Of a DNA stretch of 64,000 nucleotides, positions 7,775 to 16,574 are shown piece by piece. How positions within the stretch are numbered: the stretch's first letter is position 1; the number at the start of each line of letters is the position of its first letter. The DNA lies in NCBI GenBank assembly GCA_020851635.1, contig JADZCJ010000046.1, forward strand, positions 62,001 to 126,000, in the 5' to 3' direction. This stretch comes from Anaerolineae bacterium. GTDB lineage: Bacteria; Chloroflexota; Anaerolineae; UBA4142; SHND01. The notes under the pieces were generated by a model. It ran no database searches. It was not told the DNA's origin and saw only the letters and a program-made list of their open reading frames with translations. The translations under genes and the position numbers were made by a program.

Positions 7775-9676
7775 GTGAAATACGAGATCCGATTTTTACC
7801 CAGTGAGACCATTACGCACGCGCCCGAAGGCACGACGATCTTTAACGCTGCCAATTGGGCGGGGTTGGCAATTGATTCTACCTGCGGCGGACGCGGGACG
7901 TGCGGCAAGTGCAAGGTGCGCGTGCTGAAAGGGAACGCGCCGGTGCGCGAAGCTGACCGCAAGTTTTTGTCGCCCTCCGAGTTGGATGAGGGCTGGCGCC
8001 TGTCATGCCGCGCTGTTTTGCATTCCGATTGTGTGGTTGATATACCGCGCTTGATGGGCAACCCCAAAGCCGCGCTGCTGGGCTATGGGCATCATGTCAT
8101 TCTGAATCCCAATGTTGCCAAAGTGTATTTTGAATTGGCAGAGCCGAGTCTGCAAGACCAGCGTTCCGATCTGGAGCGGATTGTTTCAGCTTTGGATGAA
8201 GAGGGCTATCAGGTCCATTCGGGGATTGCGTTGTGGCGCGAGCTGCCCAAAACTTTGCGCGGCAGCGATTTCAAGGTCACTGCTGTGGTCGTAGGGGATA
8301 ACTTGATTGCGGTTGAACCCGGCAACACGACGCAGTCAAGTTATGGGCTGGCGGTGGATGTTGGGACGACCAGTGTCGTGACGGCACTGATCAATCTGAA
8401 TACAGGCGCGGTGGAAGCGGTCAAGTCGGGGCTGAACCGGCAGGCGGCGTTCGGGGCGGATGTGATTTCGCGGGTGTCGCATACCATGATGGAGCCGGAG
8501 GGGCTGGCGGAGCTCCAAACGCGCATCATCGAGACCTTGAATGATTTGCTCGACAGCGTGACGGCGGATTCGGGCATCGCGCGCGAGCAAATTTATGAAG
8601 CGGTGATCGTGGGGAATGCGACGATGCTGCACCTTTTGCTGGGCATTGACCCGGAACCGATTTCGGTCGCGCCGTTTACTCCGACGATGACTCAACCTGT
8701 GACGTTTCGCGCGGCAGAGATCGGGCTGCGAATGCATCCCGAGGCGCGGGTTTCCACATTGCCGCATCTGGGCGCGTATGTCGGCGCGGACATTGTGGCG
8801 GGCATTCTGGCGACGGATTTGACCCGCAACAAAGACGGGAAACTGCGGTTGTTGATTGACGTGGGCACAAACGGCGAAATCGTCCTGGGTTCGGTGAACG
8901 GCACGCTTTCGACTGCCGCGCCGGCGGGTCCCGCGTTCGAAGGGGCGCAGATCAAGAACGGTATGCGCGCCAGCACGGGCGCGATCGAGGGGATCGAGAT
9001 CACACCTGAAGGTGATGTCCGTCTGCAAATTATCGGCGGCGACATAAAACCCGTCGGCATTGCCGGTTCCGGCCTGGTGGACGGGGTCGCCGAGATGTTC
9101 AAGGTGGGGATTGTTGATGCGTCGGGGCGGTTGCTTAGGCCGGAAGAAGCGCGCGGCAATCTGCCTGATGCGCTGGTGGACCGTCTGGTGACGGTTGATG
9201 GTGTGCGCGCGTTTCTTTTGAGCGATGCGGAATCCAATATTGTTTTGACCCAGCAGGATATTCGCGCCCTCCAATTTGCCAAGGGTTCCATCGGCGCGGG
9301 GGTCGAGGTGCTCATGCAGCAGATGGGTGTCACCGCAAGCGATTTGCACCAGGTGCTGCTCGCCGGGTCGTTTGGCTCGTATATCAATCCTTCCAGCGCG
9401 CGGACGATCGGACTGGTGCCGTGGGTGCCTGTCGAACAGATCGTTGCGGTGGGTAACGCGGCGGGCGAGGGGGCAAAAATCGCGCTGCTCAGTTTCCGTG
9501 AGCGTGAAGCGGCGAACCGCATCCCCGAATTTATCGAATATGTCGAGCTCTCCGGGCGCAGCGAATTCAATGATATTTTCACCTCCGTTCTCGGTTTTCC
9601 GACGCCGCCTCGGAGCGACAATGGAGGGGCAGAAGGGCTTTCCTTGCCCGTCGCGATAGCTCAAATTACCTCGTAG
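7775..9676 (+). CDS. ATP-dependent reductive activator of corrinoid proteins (RACE; DUF4445/ASKHA with 2Fe-2S domain)
   Basis: 633 aa from GTG 7775. The N-terminus is a plant-type 2Fe-2S ferredoxin domain with Cys37, Cys43, Cys46 (in CGGRGTCGKC) and Cys78 (RLSCRA). From ~residue 185 there is an ASKHA ATPase-like region with LAVDVGTTSVV, LLIDVGTNGEI and a late GSFGSYINP/GNAAGEGA segment. Such proteins reduce accidentally oxidised Co(II) corrinoid back to Co(I). Its place after the corrinoid and pterin methyltransferase genes fits that role. The 160-bp gap before it holds no gene I can support. Confidence 0.92.
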   Translation: MKYEIRFLPSETITHAPEGTTIFNAANWAGLAIDSTCGGRGTCGKCKVRVLKGNAPVREADRKFLSPSELDEGWRLSCRAVLHSDCVVDIPRLMGNPKAALLGYGHHVILNPNVAKVYFELAEPSLQDQRSDLERIVSALDEEGYQVHSGIALWRELPKTLRGSDFKVTAVVVGDNLIAVEPGNTTQSSYGLAVDVGTTSVVTALINLNTGAVEAVKSGLNRQAAFGADVISRVSHTMMEPEGLAELQTRIIETLNDLLDSVTADSGIAREQIYEAVIVGNATMLHLLLGIDPEPISVAPFTPTMTQPVTFRAAEIGLRMHPEARVSTLPHLGAYVGADIVAGILATDLTRNKDGKLRLLIDVGTNGEIVLGSVNGTLSTAAPAGPAFEGAQIKNGMRASTGAIEGIEITPEGDVRLQIIGGDIKPVGIAGSGLVDGVAEMFKVGIVDASGRLLRPEEARGNLPDALVDRLVTVDGVRAFLLSDAESNIVLTQQDIRALQFAKGSIGAGVEVLMQQMGVTASDLHQVLLAGSFGSYINPSSARTIGLVPWVPVEQIVAVGNAAGEGAKIALLSFREREAANRIPEFIEYVELSGRSEFNDIFTSVLGFPTPPRSDNGGAEGLSLPVAIAQITS

Positions 9677-9825
9677 CGCATCTTTAGCTAACTTGTTGTG
9701 CATCATTCTGGTCAAATCCTCGATGCCGGACGGGTCGAGGTGATCCGATGCACGGGAGCTTGGTGACGGATGCGCTTGTAGTCTATCGGCAAACCCAAAA
9801 ATAGTTTAAAAAAATGCGCCCTCCG

Positions 9826-9861
9826 TTCTGTCAAGTGGACAGAAACAGGGCTGTTTATAAT
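9826..9861 (+). promoter_or_regulatory. dyad plus TATAAT, possible relic promoter
   Basis: TTCTGTC and GACAGAA (9826-9844) form a 7-bp inverted repeat with a 5-base centre. A second small dyad (AAACAG/CTGTTT) overlaps a consensus TATAAT at 9856-9861. The -35 is poor. It precedes a permease remnant, so it may be the leftover control region of a lost transporter operon. Bases 9677-9825 hold nothing else I can name. Confidence 0.35.
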
Positions 9862-9895
9862 TCCTCTCCGACAATCTGCTGGATGGGTCCGTTGC

Positions 9896-10006
9896 GCTTT
9901 TGTGACTTTTGGTTGTGCGGCATCGAATGTTGCCGGTGTGCCGCGCGCATTCGCTTTTATCGCGGTGCTGGGCGGCTCAGATGCAATTACGAGCATGTTC
10001 AAAAGG
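9896..10006 (+). pseudogene. ABC permease fragment (remnant)
   Basis: This stretch closely matches part of the intact permease at 17845-18744: both read A(S)NxAGVPxAFAFIAVLG followed by AITSMFK at the protein level, and the DNA at 9940-10004 matches 18226-18290 with scattered changes. Nothing before or after it is permease-like. It is a ~37-codon remnant of a second copy of the importer. Confidence 0.65.
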
Positions 10007-10007
10007 C

Positions 10008-10262
10008 ATGATTCCGTTGCTCAAAGGACCAGAATACGGATGTCAGGAGGCGGCGAAAAACGGACATGCCGAACGGTTGCTGCGCACAATTAACAAAGAG
10101 GAGGTCAACCAAGTCGAGTTTTGTGATTTTTATGACGCGCGCCGTCGCATTGGCGCATTGCCGGATGTTGTGGATCAACACGAGTGCACCCATTTTGCAT
10201 TGGGCTATCTCACGGTTGTCGAATCCGAGGAGCAGGAGCGCGCGCACCCCACAAGTCGTTGA
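10008..10262 (+). pseudogene. IS3-family transposase (OrfB/integrase core) C-terminal fragment
   Basis: The frame ending at TGA 10260-10262 reads NGHAERLLRTINKEEVNQVEF, DFYDARRRIGA and FALGYLT, the C-terminal end of the rve integrase core of IS3-type OrfB. In intact copies the Glu of AERLLRT is the third DDE residue. Only ~84 codons remain, with no OrfA and no recognisable terminal repeats. It abuts the permease fragment, marking an old insertion or recombination scar. Confidence 0.65.
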
Positions 10263-10344
10263 GGGTTCATCAAGAAAAACAATTTTTGTGCCCAGTTTTT
10301 CGAGGCACAGATCAAACAGCTGAATATCACCTTGGAGGTAAAGG

Positions 10345-12045
10345 ATGAACAAGATCATTGCGTTTGCGCTAATGCCGCTGCTACTGATAGTTGTTGCCTG
10401 TGCACAGACAATCCAGCCGCCAGTACCCGCTCCCACGGGAAGCGCACAGCAGTCGGTACCCACCGCCGTATCTGCAGCGACAACCGCTGCTCCGACCGCC
10501 GATTCCGGTGCTCAAAAAGTCTTCAAGCGCGCGGCGTTTGAACCGGATAGTTTGGATCCGTCGAAAGGCGGACCCGGTTTTCAGGAATTCCAGAACCTGT
10601 ATGAACCACTGGTGGATTCATACGCGCAAGATGGGCAAATCCATCCGCTTGCTGCCGAATCCTATGAAATCTCGGACGATGGACTGACGGTTACATTTAC
10701 GCTGCGTGACGGTCTCAAATGGAGCGATGGCAAGCCGGTGGTCGCCGAAGATTTCCGCTATGCCTGGCTGCGTCAACTGGACCCCCAGACCGCGTCCTAT
10801 GTCCCGGATGAATTCTACGCCATCAAGAACGGTGAAGAATTTAACAAGGGGACAATTACGGACCCCAATCAAGTGGGACTGCAAGCTCCTGACGACAAGA
10901 CCCTGATCGTCACACTTGCCGCGCCGGCCCCGTACTGGCTCCGGTACGTAGGCACTACCGAGTATGCGCCCGTTCGCAAAGATATTATTGAAAAGTTTGG
11001 CGACAAGTGGATGGAGGCGGGCAATTTCGTGGGCAACGGGCCCTATATGCTTCAAGAATGGAAGCATGATCAGAAAATGGTTTTTGTCCGCAACCCGCAC
11101 TATAACGGCCCGTGGAAGGACTCGATCAACATTGATCGTCTCGAGTTCACCCTGGTCCAGGACCCCGATTCACAGGGGTTGGTTGCATACGAGGCGAACG
11201 AGGTAGACGCGGCGACTGTTCCAGCCACCGAGCTGGAACGCATCAAGGCGGATTCTGAGATGGGCAAGCAGCTTCACAGCATCCCGAGCGCAGGCACGAC
11301 TATCCTCATCTTTGATACCAAGAACAAACCGACCGATGATGTCCGCGTGCGCCAGGCGCTCTCGATGTCTATTGACCGCGCGGCATTGGCAGATCAAGTG
11401 CTCAAAGGCGGGTACCTGGCTCCAACGAGCTTTAGTCCGCGCACGCTCTCGAGCTACGACCCGGACTCTTTTCAAGGGTAGACCCCCGAAAAGGCAAAGC
11501 AGCTCCTGGCGGATGCCGGTTATCCCGACGGCAAGGGCTTTCCGACGTTGGAACTCTATTCTTGGAACGTGCAGCGGGCAATGCTCGAAACCCAAGCCAT
11601 CAAAGCCATGTGGAAGGACACCTTGGGCATTGATGTCAATCTCAATCCGCTCGATCCTAAAGCCATGCGTGACTGGCGCATCGCTCGCGCGACTCAGCCC
11701 TACAATGTTTATTATGCGTGGGAGGTTGCGGGGATTCTTGATCCCATCGAATATCACAATGCGCAGCTGGACCCGGCGCAAAATGTTCGTAATTCGCGCT
11801 ATGACGACGCACAGTATGTCGAGCTGATTCGCGATGCCAAAAAAGAGACCGATACTGCCAAGCGTACCAAGATGTATCAGGATGCGGAAGCCATCATCAA
11901 TCGCGATGTCCCTATCATTCCGATCACTGAGGACGAAAATTTCTGGATCGTCAAGCCGAACATCGTGAACTTTGACCAAGTCACTACGGCATTGACCAAC
12001 TTTATTCGCGCGGCGCAACCCCCGGGCTTGGACGTTACCCAATAG
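10345..12045 (+). pseudogene. peptide/solute ABC binding lipoprotein (SBP family 5, OppA-like), interrupted by in-frame TAG
   Basis: Reading continues in one frame from ATG 10345 (GGAGG upstream) to TAG 12043-12045, about 566 codons, the normal length for OppA/DppA proteins, but TAG at 11479-11481 (codon 379) interrupts it. The N-terminus is a lipoprotein signal with lipobox LIVVAC (Cys19) and a Pro/Thr-rich linker. FEPDSLDPSK, GRDGLKWSDGKPV-like and RQALSMSIDRAAL segments are typical. The TAG falls just before TPEKAKQLLADAGY, a well-conserved spot, and one base change from a Tyr codon would restore it. It may be a nonsense mutation, a sequencing error or read-through. The permease genes downstream look intact. 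Confidence 0.75.
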
Positions 12046-12113
12046 CACAAGTGTGTATTCAAGGGCAAGTAGGCACAGCACTGTAGAGTTTTGTCTACTT
12101 GTCCGTTTCTAAA

Positions 12114-13040
12114 ATGACTGCGTTCATTGTCCGCCGGATATTATTGCTGGTGCCCAGCATGTTGATCGTATTCACGATCACGTTTCTGCTGATGCACGCG
12201 ACTCCGGGCGGTCCTTGGGACCGCAACGAACGTCCGTTGCCGCAGAATGTAATCGAAACGCTGAACGCCAAGTATGGTTTGGACGAACCTCTCTCGACGC
12301 AGTATTGGATTTTTCTCTCGGATATTCTGCACGGGGATTTTGGACAGTCGTACAGTCACTATGGTCAGGATGTAAGCACCATCATTATTTCGTTCTTTCC
12401 CGTTTCGCTTCAGCTGGGAAGCGTCGCGATGCTTGTCGCGCTCTTGTTGGGGATTGGGTTAGGGCTGGTCAGCGCGTTGAATCACAATACTTTTGCAGAT
12501 TATCTTGCTTCGTTTTTTTCGGTTGTTGGCGTCTCCACGCCGAATTATGTTGTCGCTACGATCTTGATCATCGTTTTTTCGATTTACTTGGGCTGGCTCC
12601 CGACGGGCGGTTGGGACGGCGTCTTGTCCAACAAAATGATTATTCCCGTGATCGCTTTGGCTCTCGGTCCAATGGCATTAATCGCGCGCTATACACGATC
12701 GAGCGTGCTAGATGTTTTACAACACGACTATATCCGCACCGCACATGCCAAGGGTCTCAAAGAGCATAACCTCATCATCCGACATGCCCTCAGGAATGGG
12801 TTGATTCCGGTTGCCACCGTCGCGGGCATTGCATTTGCGGAAATTGTCACCGGGTCCTTTTTTGTCGAATCGGTTACTGCCGTGCCGGGGATCGGTCGGT
12901 ATTTCGTGACCAGCATCGCAGGACGGGACTATCCCGTGATAATAGGAACAACCCTCCTCTTTGCAGCGATTGTGATGCTTATGAATCTGCTGGTTGATAT
13001 TGCTTATGTCTATCTCGATCCACGCGTCCAGTACAAGTGA
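12114..13040 (+). CDS. ABC transporter permease, OppB/DppB type
   Basis: About 308 aa from ATG 12114 (TTG 12099 is an alternative). FIVRRILLLVPSMLIVFTI is the first membrane helix typical of DppB, followed by LNAKYGLDEPLSTQY and GDFGQSY motifs in the periplasmic loop. The EAA loop reads YIRTAHAKGLKEHNLIIRHAL, which contacts the ATPase. Six membrane helices. It would pair with the next permease and the upstream binding protein in a peptide-type importer. No ATPase genes of the OppD/F type are in the operon, so those would have to be supplied from elsewhere. Confidence 0.9.
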   Translation: MTAFIVRRILLLVPSMLIVFTITFLLMHATPGGPWDRNERPLPQNVIETLNAKYGLDEPLSTQYWIFLSDILHGDFGQSYSHYGQDVSTIIISFFPVSLQLGSVAMLVALLLGIGLGLVSALNHNTFADYLASFFSVVGVSTPNYVVATILIIVFSIYLGWLPTGGWDGVLSNKMIIPVIALALGPMALIARYTRSSVLDVLQHDYIRTAHAKGLKEHNLIIRHALRNGLIPVATVAGIAFAEIVTGSFFVESVTAVPGIGRYFVTSIAGRDYPVIIGTTLLFAAIVMLMNLLVDIAYVYLDPRVQYK

Positions 13041-13980
13041 GTCTCTGCCCCAGGCGTCTTTCACGGCAGCGCCCTCCCGCAGCTTGTGGCAAGATGCAGG
13101 GCGTCGCCTCTGGCGCAACAAGGCGGCGGTGGCGAGCTTGTGTTTTATTGTTGCCCTCGTTGCAATTGCACTTTTGGCGCCCTGGATTGCGCCATACCCC
13201 TATGATAAAGTTGATTTTGACGCCATCACAGAGCCGCCATCCCCGGCGCATTGGCTCGGAACGGACAGTCTTGGACGCGATGTCTTGAGTCGGTTGATGT
13301 ACGGGGCGCGCGTTTCGCTCAGTGTGAGTATCGTTGCGCAGATTGTGATCCTCTTGATTGGAGTCCCGATTGGTCTCATCTCTGCCTATTATGGTGGCTG
13401 GGTTGACACCCTCATTCAACGCGCGATAGACATCCTATACGCCTTTCCCAGTCTCCTCTTTATAATTGTCGTCGTCACCTATTTAAAAGCAGTGCTAAAA
13501 TCGGGCACGGACCCCGTAATGATGAGCTTGTCGAGCATCAATCAGGCGACGGGTGGTTTGATGGGTATTTTTATCGCGCTAGCTCTGGTTTTCTGGCTCA
13601 CCGTCTCACGACTGGTCCGAGGCCAGGTGCTGAGTCTAAAAGCCAAGGAATTTATCGAAGCTGCATACGCTGTCGGTGTGCCCAATCATCGCGTTATCTT
13701 GCGCCATATCCTTCCAAACACGCTCGCGCCCATTATTATTGCCGCCACCTTTGCCATTCCAATCGCCATCACTCTCGAAGCTGGTTTGTCTTTTTTGGGG
13801 CTTGGGGTAGTGCCACCTGTTCCCAGTTGGGGCATGATGATCGCGGAGGGAATCACGAACATTCGCTCCTACCCGCACCTCCTGTTAGCCTCCGGCACTG
13901 TTCTGTCGTTGACTTTGCTTGCGTTCAACTTTTTGGGCGACGGGCTGAGGGATGCGTTTGACCCAAGCGCGAGATTGTAG
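13006..13980 (+). CDS. ABC transporter permease, OppC/DppC type
   Basis: About 324 aa; I choose ATG 13006, which overlaps the end of the OppB gene by 35 bases and implies coupling. It carries the OppC N-terminal helix (LWRNKAAVASLCFIVALVAI), the HWLGTDSLGRDVLSRLMYG motif, and an EAA loop FIEAAYAVGVPNHRVILRHI. Membrane protein with about six helices. Between residues ~155 and 195 there is an extra loop (KAVLKSGTDPVMMSLSSINQ) before the EAA region, a variant also seen in other OppC proteins. Confidence 0.9.
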   Translation: MSISIHASSTSESLPQASFTAAPSRSLWQDAGRRLWRNKAAVASLCFIVALVAIALLAPWIAPYPYDKVDFDAITEPPSPAHWLGTDSLGRDVLSRLMYGARVSLSVSIVAQIVILLIGVPIGLISAYYGGWVDTLIQRAIDILYAFPSLLFIIVVVTYLKAVLKSGTDPVMMSLSSINQATGGLMGIFIALALVFWLTVSRLVRGQVLSLKAKEFIEAAYAVGVPNHRVILRHILPNTLAPIIIAATFAIPIAITLEAGLSFLGLGVVPPVPSWGMMIAEGITNIRSYPHLLLASGTVLSLTLLAFNFLGDGLRDAFDPSARL

Positions 13981-13990
13981 GAGACAGTAG

Positions 13991-14746
13991 ATGAATCGGA
14001 GACGACGTATTGAAACAGACCGCGCACCCGCAAGTATCGGCTATCGGTCGAATGCAATGCTTGCCGCAGGTTTTCTCTTTACGGGAGGTCACATTGGTGT
14101 GCCCTTGTCGAGCCCTGAGAACCGAGTTCTTCCCGTCGGAACATTAGCGGAACAGGCGGACATTGCACTGAGCCACATGCACAACCTCATGTTAGCGGGC
14201 GGAGGAGACCTGAAGCGGGTTATCGAAGTAGCCGCCTTTATCGTCCCCGCCGATGGTGAGGAAATCGTACGAGAGCGCACGCGCGCATTTCTTGGCTACG
14301 CGCCGCCGCTTTTTCACGCCGATGCGGTAGCAGACGTAGCATTGCACGGTTTGCTGGAAGTGGATGGCATCGCGCTGGCGGATTCCTCTTTGACGATAGC
14401 GGAAGCCGCAGAAATCTTGCGCCCGTTTGGCTCGGAGTCGGGTATGATTCACAGTGGCGCATTTATCATCATCAATGGGTTGACCGGGCCCGGTTCGTCA
14501 CTTGGCGAACAGACGCGCAATCTCTTTCAGAACGCAGCAAGCCAATTGGAACAGGTCGGCTCAAATTTGTCGAATCTGGTCAAGTTGACGGTATATACTT
14601 CCGATTATGCTGCCTATCCTGAATTCAATGACGTAACAAGGGAATTGTTTGCGGGGTTTGACCCCCCCACGCGTTCGGTTGTGATTGCCCCGCAGATTAC
14701 AGCGGGTGCGTTTGTTCGAGTGAATCTCATCGCGCTGGCGGGTTAG
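13991..14746 (+). CDS. tandem RidA/YjgF-family protein
   Basis: 251 aa with two Rid domains. The first (~20-135) has AAGFLFTGGHIGVPL and MHNLMLAGGGDLKRVIEVAAFI; the second (~145-251) has HSGAFIIINGLTGPGS, LEQVGSNLSNLVKLTVYTSDY and PPTRSVVIAPQI. RidA proteins hydrolyse reactive enamine/imine intermediates, using a conserved Arg, here probably in TRSVV. Single-domain Rid proteins are ~130 aa, so this is a duplication or fusion. It lies 10 bases after the permease gene and before a peptidase, suggesting an amino-compound uptake and processing operon. Confidence 0.85.
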   Translation: MNRRRRIETDRAPASIGYRSNAMLAAGFLFTGGHIGVPLSSPENRVLPVGTLAEQADIALSHMHNLMLAGGGDLKRVIEVAAFIVPADGEEIVRERTRAFLGYAPPLFHADAVADVALHGLLEVDGIALADSSLTIAEAAEILRPFGSESGMIHSGAFIIINGLTGPGSSLGEQTRNLFQNAASQLEQVGSNLSNLVKLTVYTSDYAAYPEFNDVTRELFAGFDPPTRSVVIAPQITAGAFVRVNLIALAG

Positions 14747-14793
14747 ATTCTACAGCGCGCGGTTTGTGCCATTTCGACCCACAAGGAGCGAGT

Positions 14794-16110
14794 ATGCAGC
14801 AGTATCGGAATACACAAGACATTTATGCAAAACGACGTAAGCAGCTCTTGAGCAGAGTGGATAGAGGTATAGTTTGGATTAACTCGGCGGGCGATTCGTT
14901 CGATTCTGGACACTGCCGGAACGTCGAGTATCTGACGGGGGTGCGGTCGCCGGCGGCGTGCCTGATTCTGGCGCCGCAAGGCATTCTCATCGAGGGCATT
15001 GCCCATCCCGGGCATTTGTGGTGTACCGATGAAGGCGCGGAATATGGACGCGGAAAACTCGTCACAGAAGCGCTCTTTGTAGAACAACCCCATGACCGCT
15101 TCCGGGGTACGGTCGTTCAGCGTCGGCTGCCTTCACTGGAGCAAGTGCGCGCTGCGACAGGAATGCAGAATGTTTACGATCTCGCTGTTATGGACGAGGT
15201 GCTGCGCGAAGCGTTGATGAACCAAGAGGTGCTTTGGGTCAATACATCCAAGATTCCTGACCTGAACAAACCTGTGCCGCCGGATGTGGTTCGAATTAAT
15301 GCCATCAAGGAGCGCTACTATTGGTTACAGGTAAAGAACATTGCGAACCAGATCCACGCGATGCGTCTGGTCAAAGACGCGTATGAAATAGAATGTCTCC
15401 GCAAGGCATATCTCATTACCCAGGAAGTTATCGAAACCCTCATGCGCACAATCAGGCCGGGGGATAATGAAGCGCGCGTAGTGGGAATTTTTCATCAAGA
15501 AGTGAAATCGCGGATTGATGAGGGTGATAATGCGGATATTGGAATCGCTTTTGGACCGATTGTAACATCAGGCAAGCGGGCATCCACGAATGACCACTGG
15601 GACAGTAACGGGACGATCCAGGATGGAGAGATCATCCTGATTGATTGCGGCATCTCGTATAACGGCTATTCTTCGGACATCAGTCGCGCTTGGCCCGTGA
15701 ATGGCAAATTCACCCCTCGCCAGCGCGAGGTCTATTCCGTAGTGTACGAAGGGCAAAAGCGCGGGCTGGAAGCATTTCGCCCGGGAGGAACCTGTGCGCA
15801 GGCACGCGCGATTGTTTTTGACTATTACCAACAGCACGGACTCGAGCGCTTTGGTCTTGGGCGTAATTGCCATCCCGTCGGTCTTAATACAGAGGATGCA
15901 TACTATTTTGGCTATGGTGATTATCCTTCGTTCCAACCAAACGAGGTTTGGGCATTCGAACCAATGCTAATGATGCCCGACGAGAGTATGGGCATCCGGC
16001 TTGAAGATGGAGTGCTCATCACAGAAACAGGCCACGAACTCTTTCCGGCACCGCCAAGCGATCCTGATTCAGTCGAAGCTTTATGCCAAAGGAAAATACC
16101 TGCTGCTTGA
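14794..16110 (+). CDS. M24-family metallopeptidase (Xaa-Pro aminopeptidase/creatinase-like)
   Basis: 438 aa from ATG 14794, chosen because AAGGAGCG lies just upstream; the frame is open to 14764. The N-terminal creatinase-like domain is followed by a pita-bread domain with metal ligands visible: IDCGISYNGYSSDISRAW (two Asp), NCHPVGLNTE (His), FEPMLM (Glu) and IRLEDGVLIT (Glu). M24 members include Xaa-Pro peptidases and creatine-type amidinohydrolases, so the substrate could be a dipeptide or an N-methylated amine. It directly follows the Rid gene. Confidence 0.87.
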   Translation: MQQYRNTQDIYAKRRKQLLSRVDRGIVWINSAGDSFDSGHCRNVEYLTGVRSPAACLILAPQGILIEGIAHPGHLWCTDEGAEYGRGKLVTEALFVEQPHDRFRGTVVQRRLPSLEQVRAATGMQNVYDLAVMDEVLREALMNQEVLWVNTSKIPDLNKPVPPDVVRINAIKERYYWLQVKNIANQIHAMRLVKDAYEIECLRKAYLITQEVIETLMRTIRPGDNEARVVGIFHQEVKSRIDEGDNADIGIAFGPIVTSGKRASTNDHWDSNGTIQDGEIILIDCGISYNGYSSDISRAWPVNGKFTPRQREVYSVVYEGQKRGLEAFRPGGTCAQARAIVFDYYQQHGLERFGLGRNCHPVGLNTEDAYYFGYGDYPSFQPNEVWAFEPMLMMPDESMGIRLEDGVLITETGHELFPAPPSDPDSVEALCQRKIPAA

Positions 16111-16203
16111 AATTTTGATGACAGCTGACCCTGGCGAAGTGTCGGGTGGGGAACGAAGCGGCGTTCGTTCCTTACCGCCCAAAATCGTGGCGCTTCGAGA
16201 CGC

Positions 16204-16233
16204 TTGACACCCGACTTGTAACAGTGTTACACT
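16204..16233 (+). promoter_or_regulatory. promoter with overlapping operator dyad for the ABC importer operon
   Basis: TTGACA at 16204-16209, an 18-bp spacer, and TACACT at 16228-16233 preceded by TG form a good sigma-70 promoter. A perfect inverted repeat, TGTAACA-G-TGTTACA (16217-16231), overlaps the -10, the classic place for a repressor. Transcription would run into the lipoprotein gene at 16575 through a long leader. The 465-bp region 16111-16574 holds no gene; an imperfect hairpin near 16135-16180 and a second TTGACA at 16385-16390 are also present. Confidence 0.6.
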
Positions 16234-16574
16234 CTACCCCATCGTTCAGTGAATCGCTCCCTCAAAGCTGAACCCCATCCTCCATTTCGTTGTGCGTGTG
16301 CTGGCTGTCCAGATCTCTTTTTCCCAAGTTCGCTCGCATAACGGCGCAGATTCAAACAAGAAAGGCGTTTATCCGACTACGGGATTGACAATTCGGTCCA
16401 ATTCTTTTATCCGCCCGGTGTGCGCTTGTGCTCTGCTTTACGCGCGCTGACCAGAGTGATGCGGCCAAATGCTCCGCTCTGCTAGAGACGAAAGGGAGGT
16501 GCTGTCAAACTCGATTCCTTTGCCATCCCCACCGTACAACCATATCCATGAGCGAATCTCTTAGGAGGAGAAGA

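Noticed and set aside
8336-9715. Long minus-strand open frames opposite real genes (also 597-1535, 24190-25569, 35308-36642)
   Set aside because: They mirror the codon usage of well-supported plus-strand genes, with His/Arg/Gln-rich products and no domains.
11479-11481. TAG as pyrrolysine
   Set aside because: Family-5 binding proteins are not known to carry pyrrolysine, no pyl genes are in the window, and a point mutation or error is simpler.
16385-16415. Second promoter (TTGACA at 16385) for the importer
   Set aside because: The downstream -10 candidates (TTATCC, TATCCG) are poor, so it was not listed as a separate feature.
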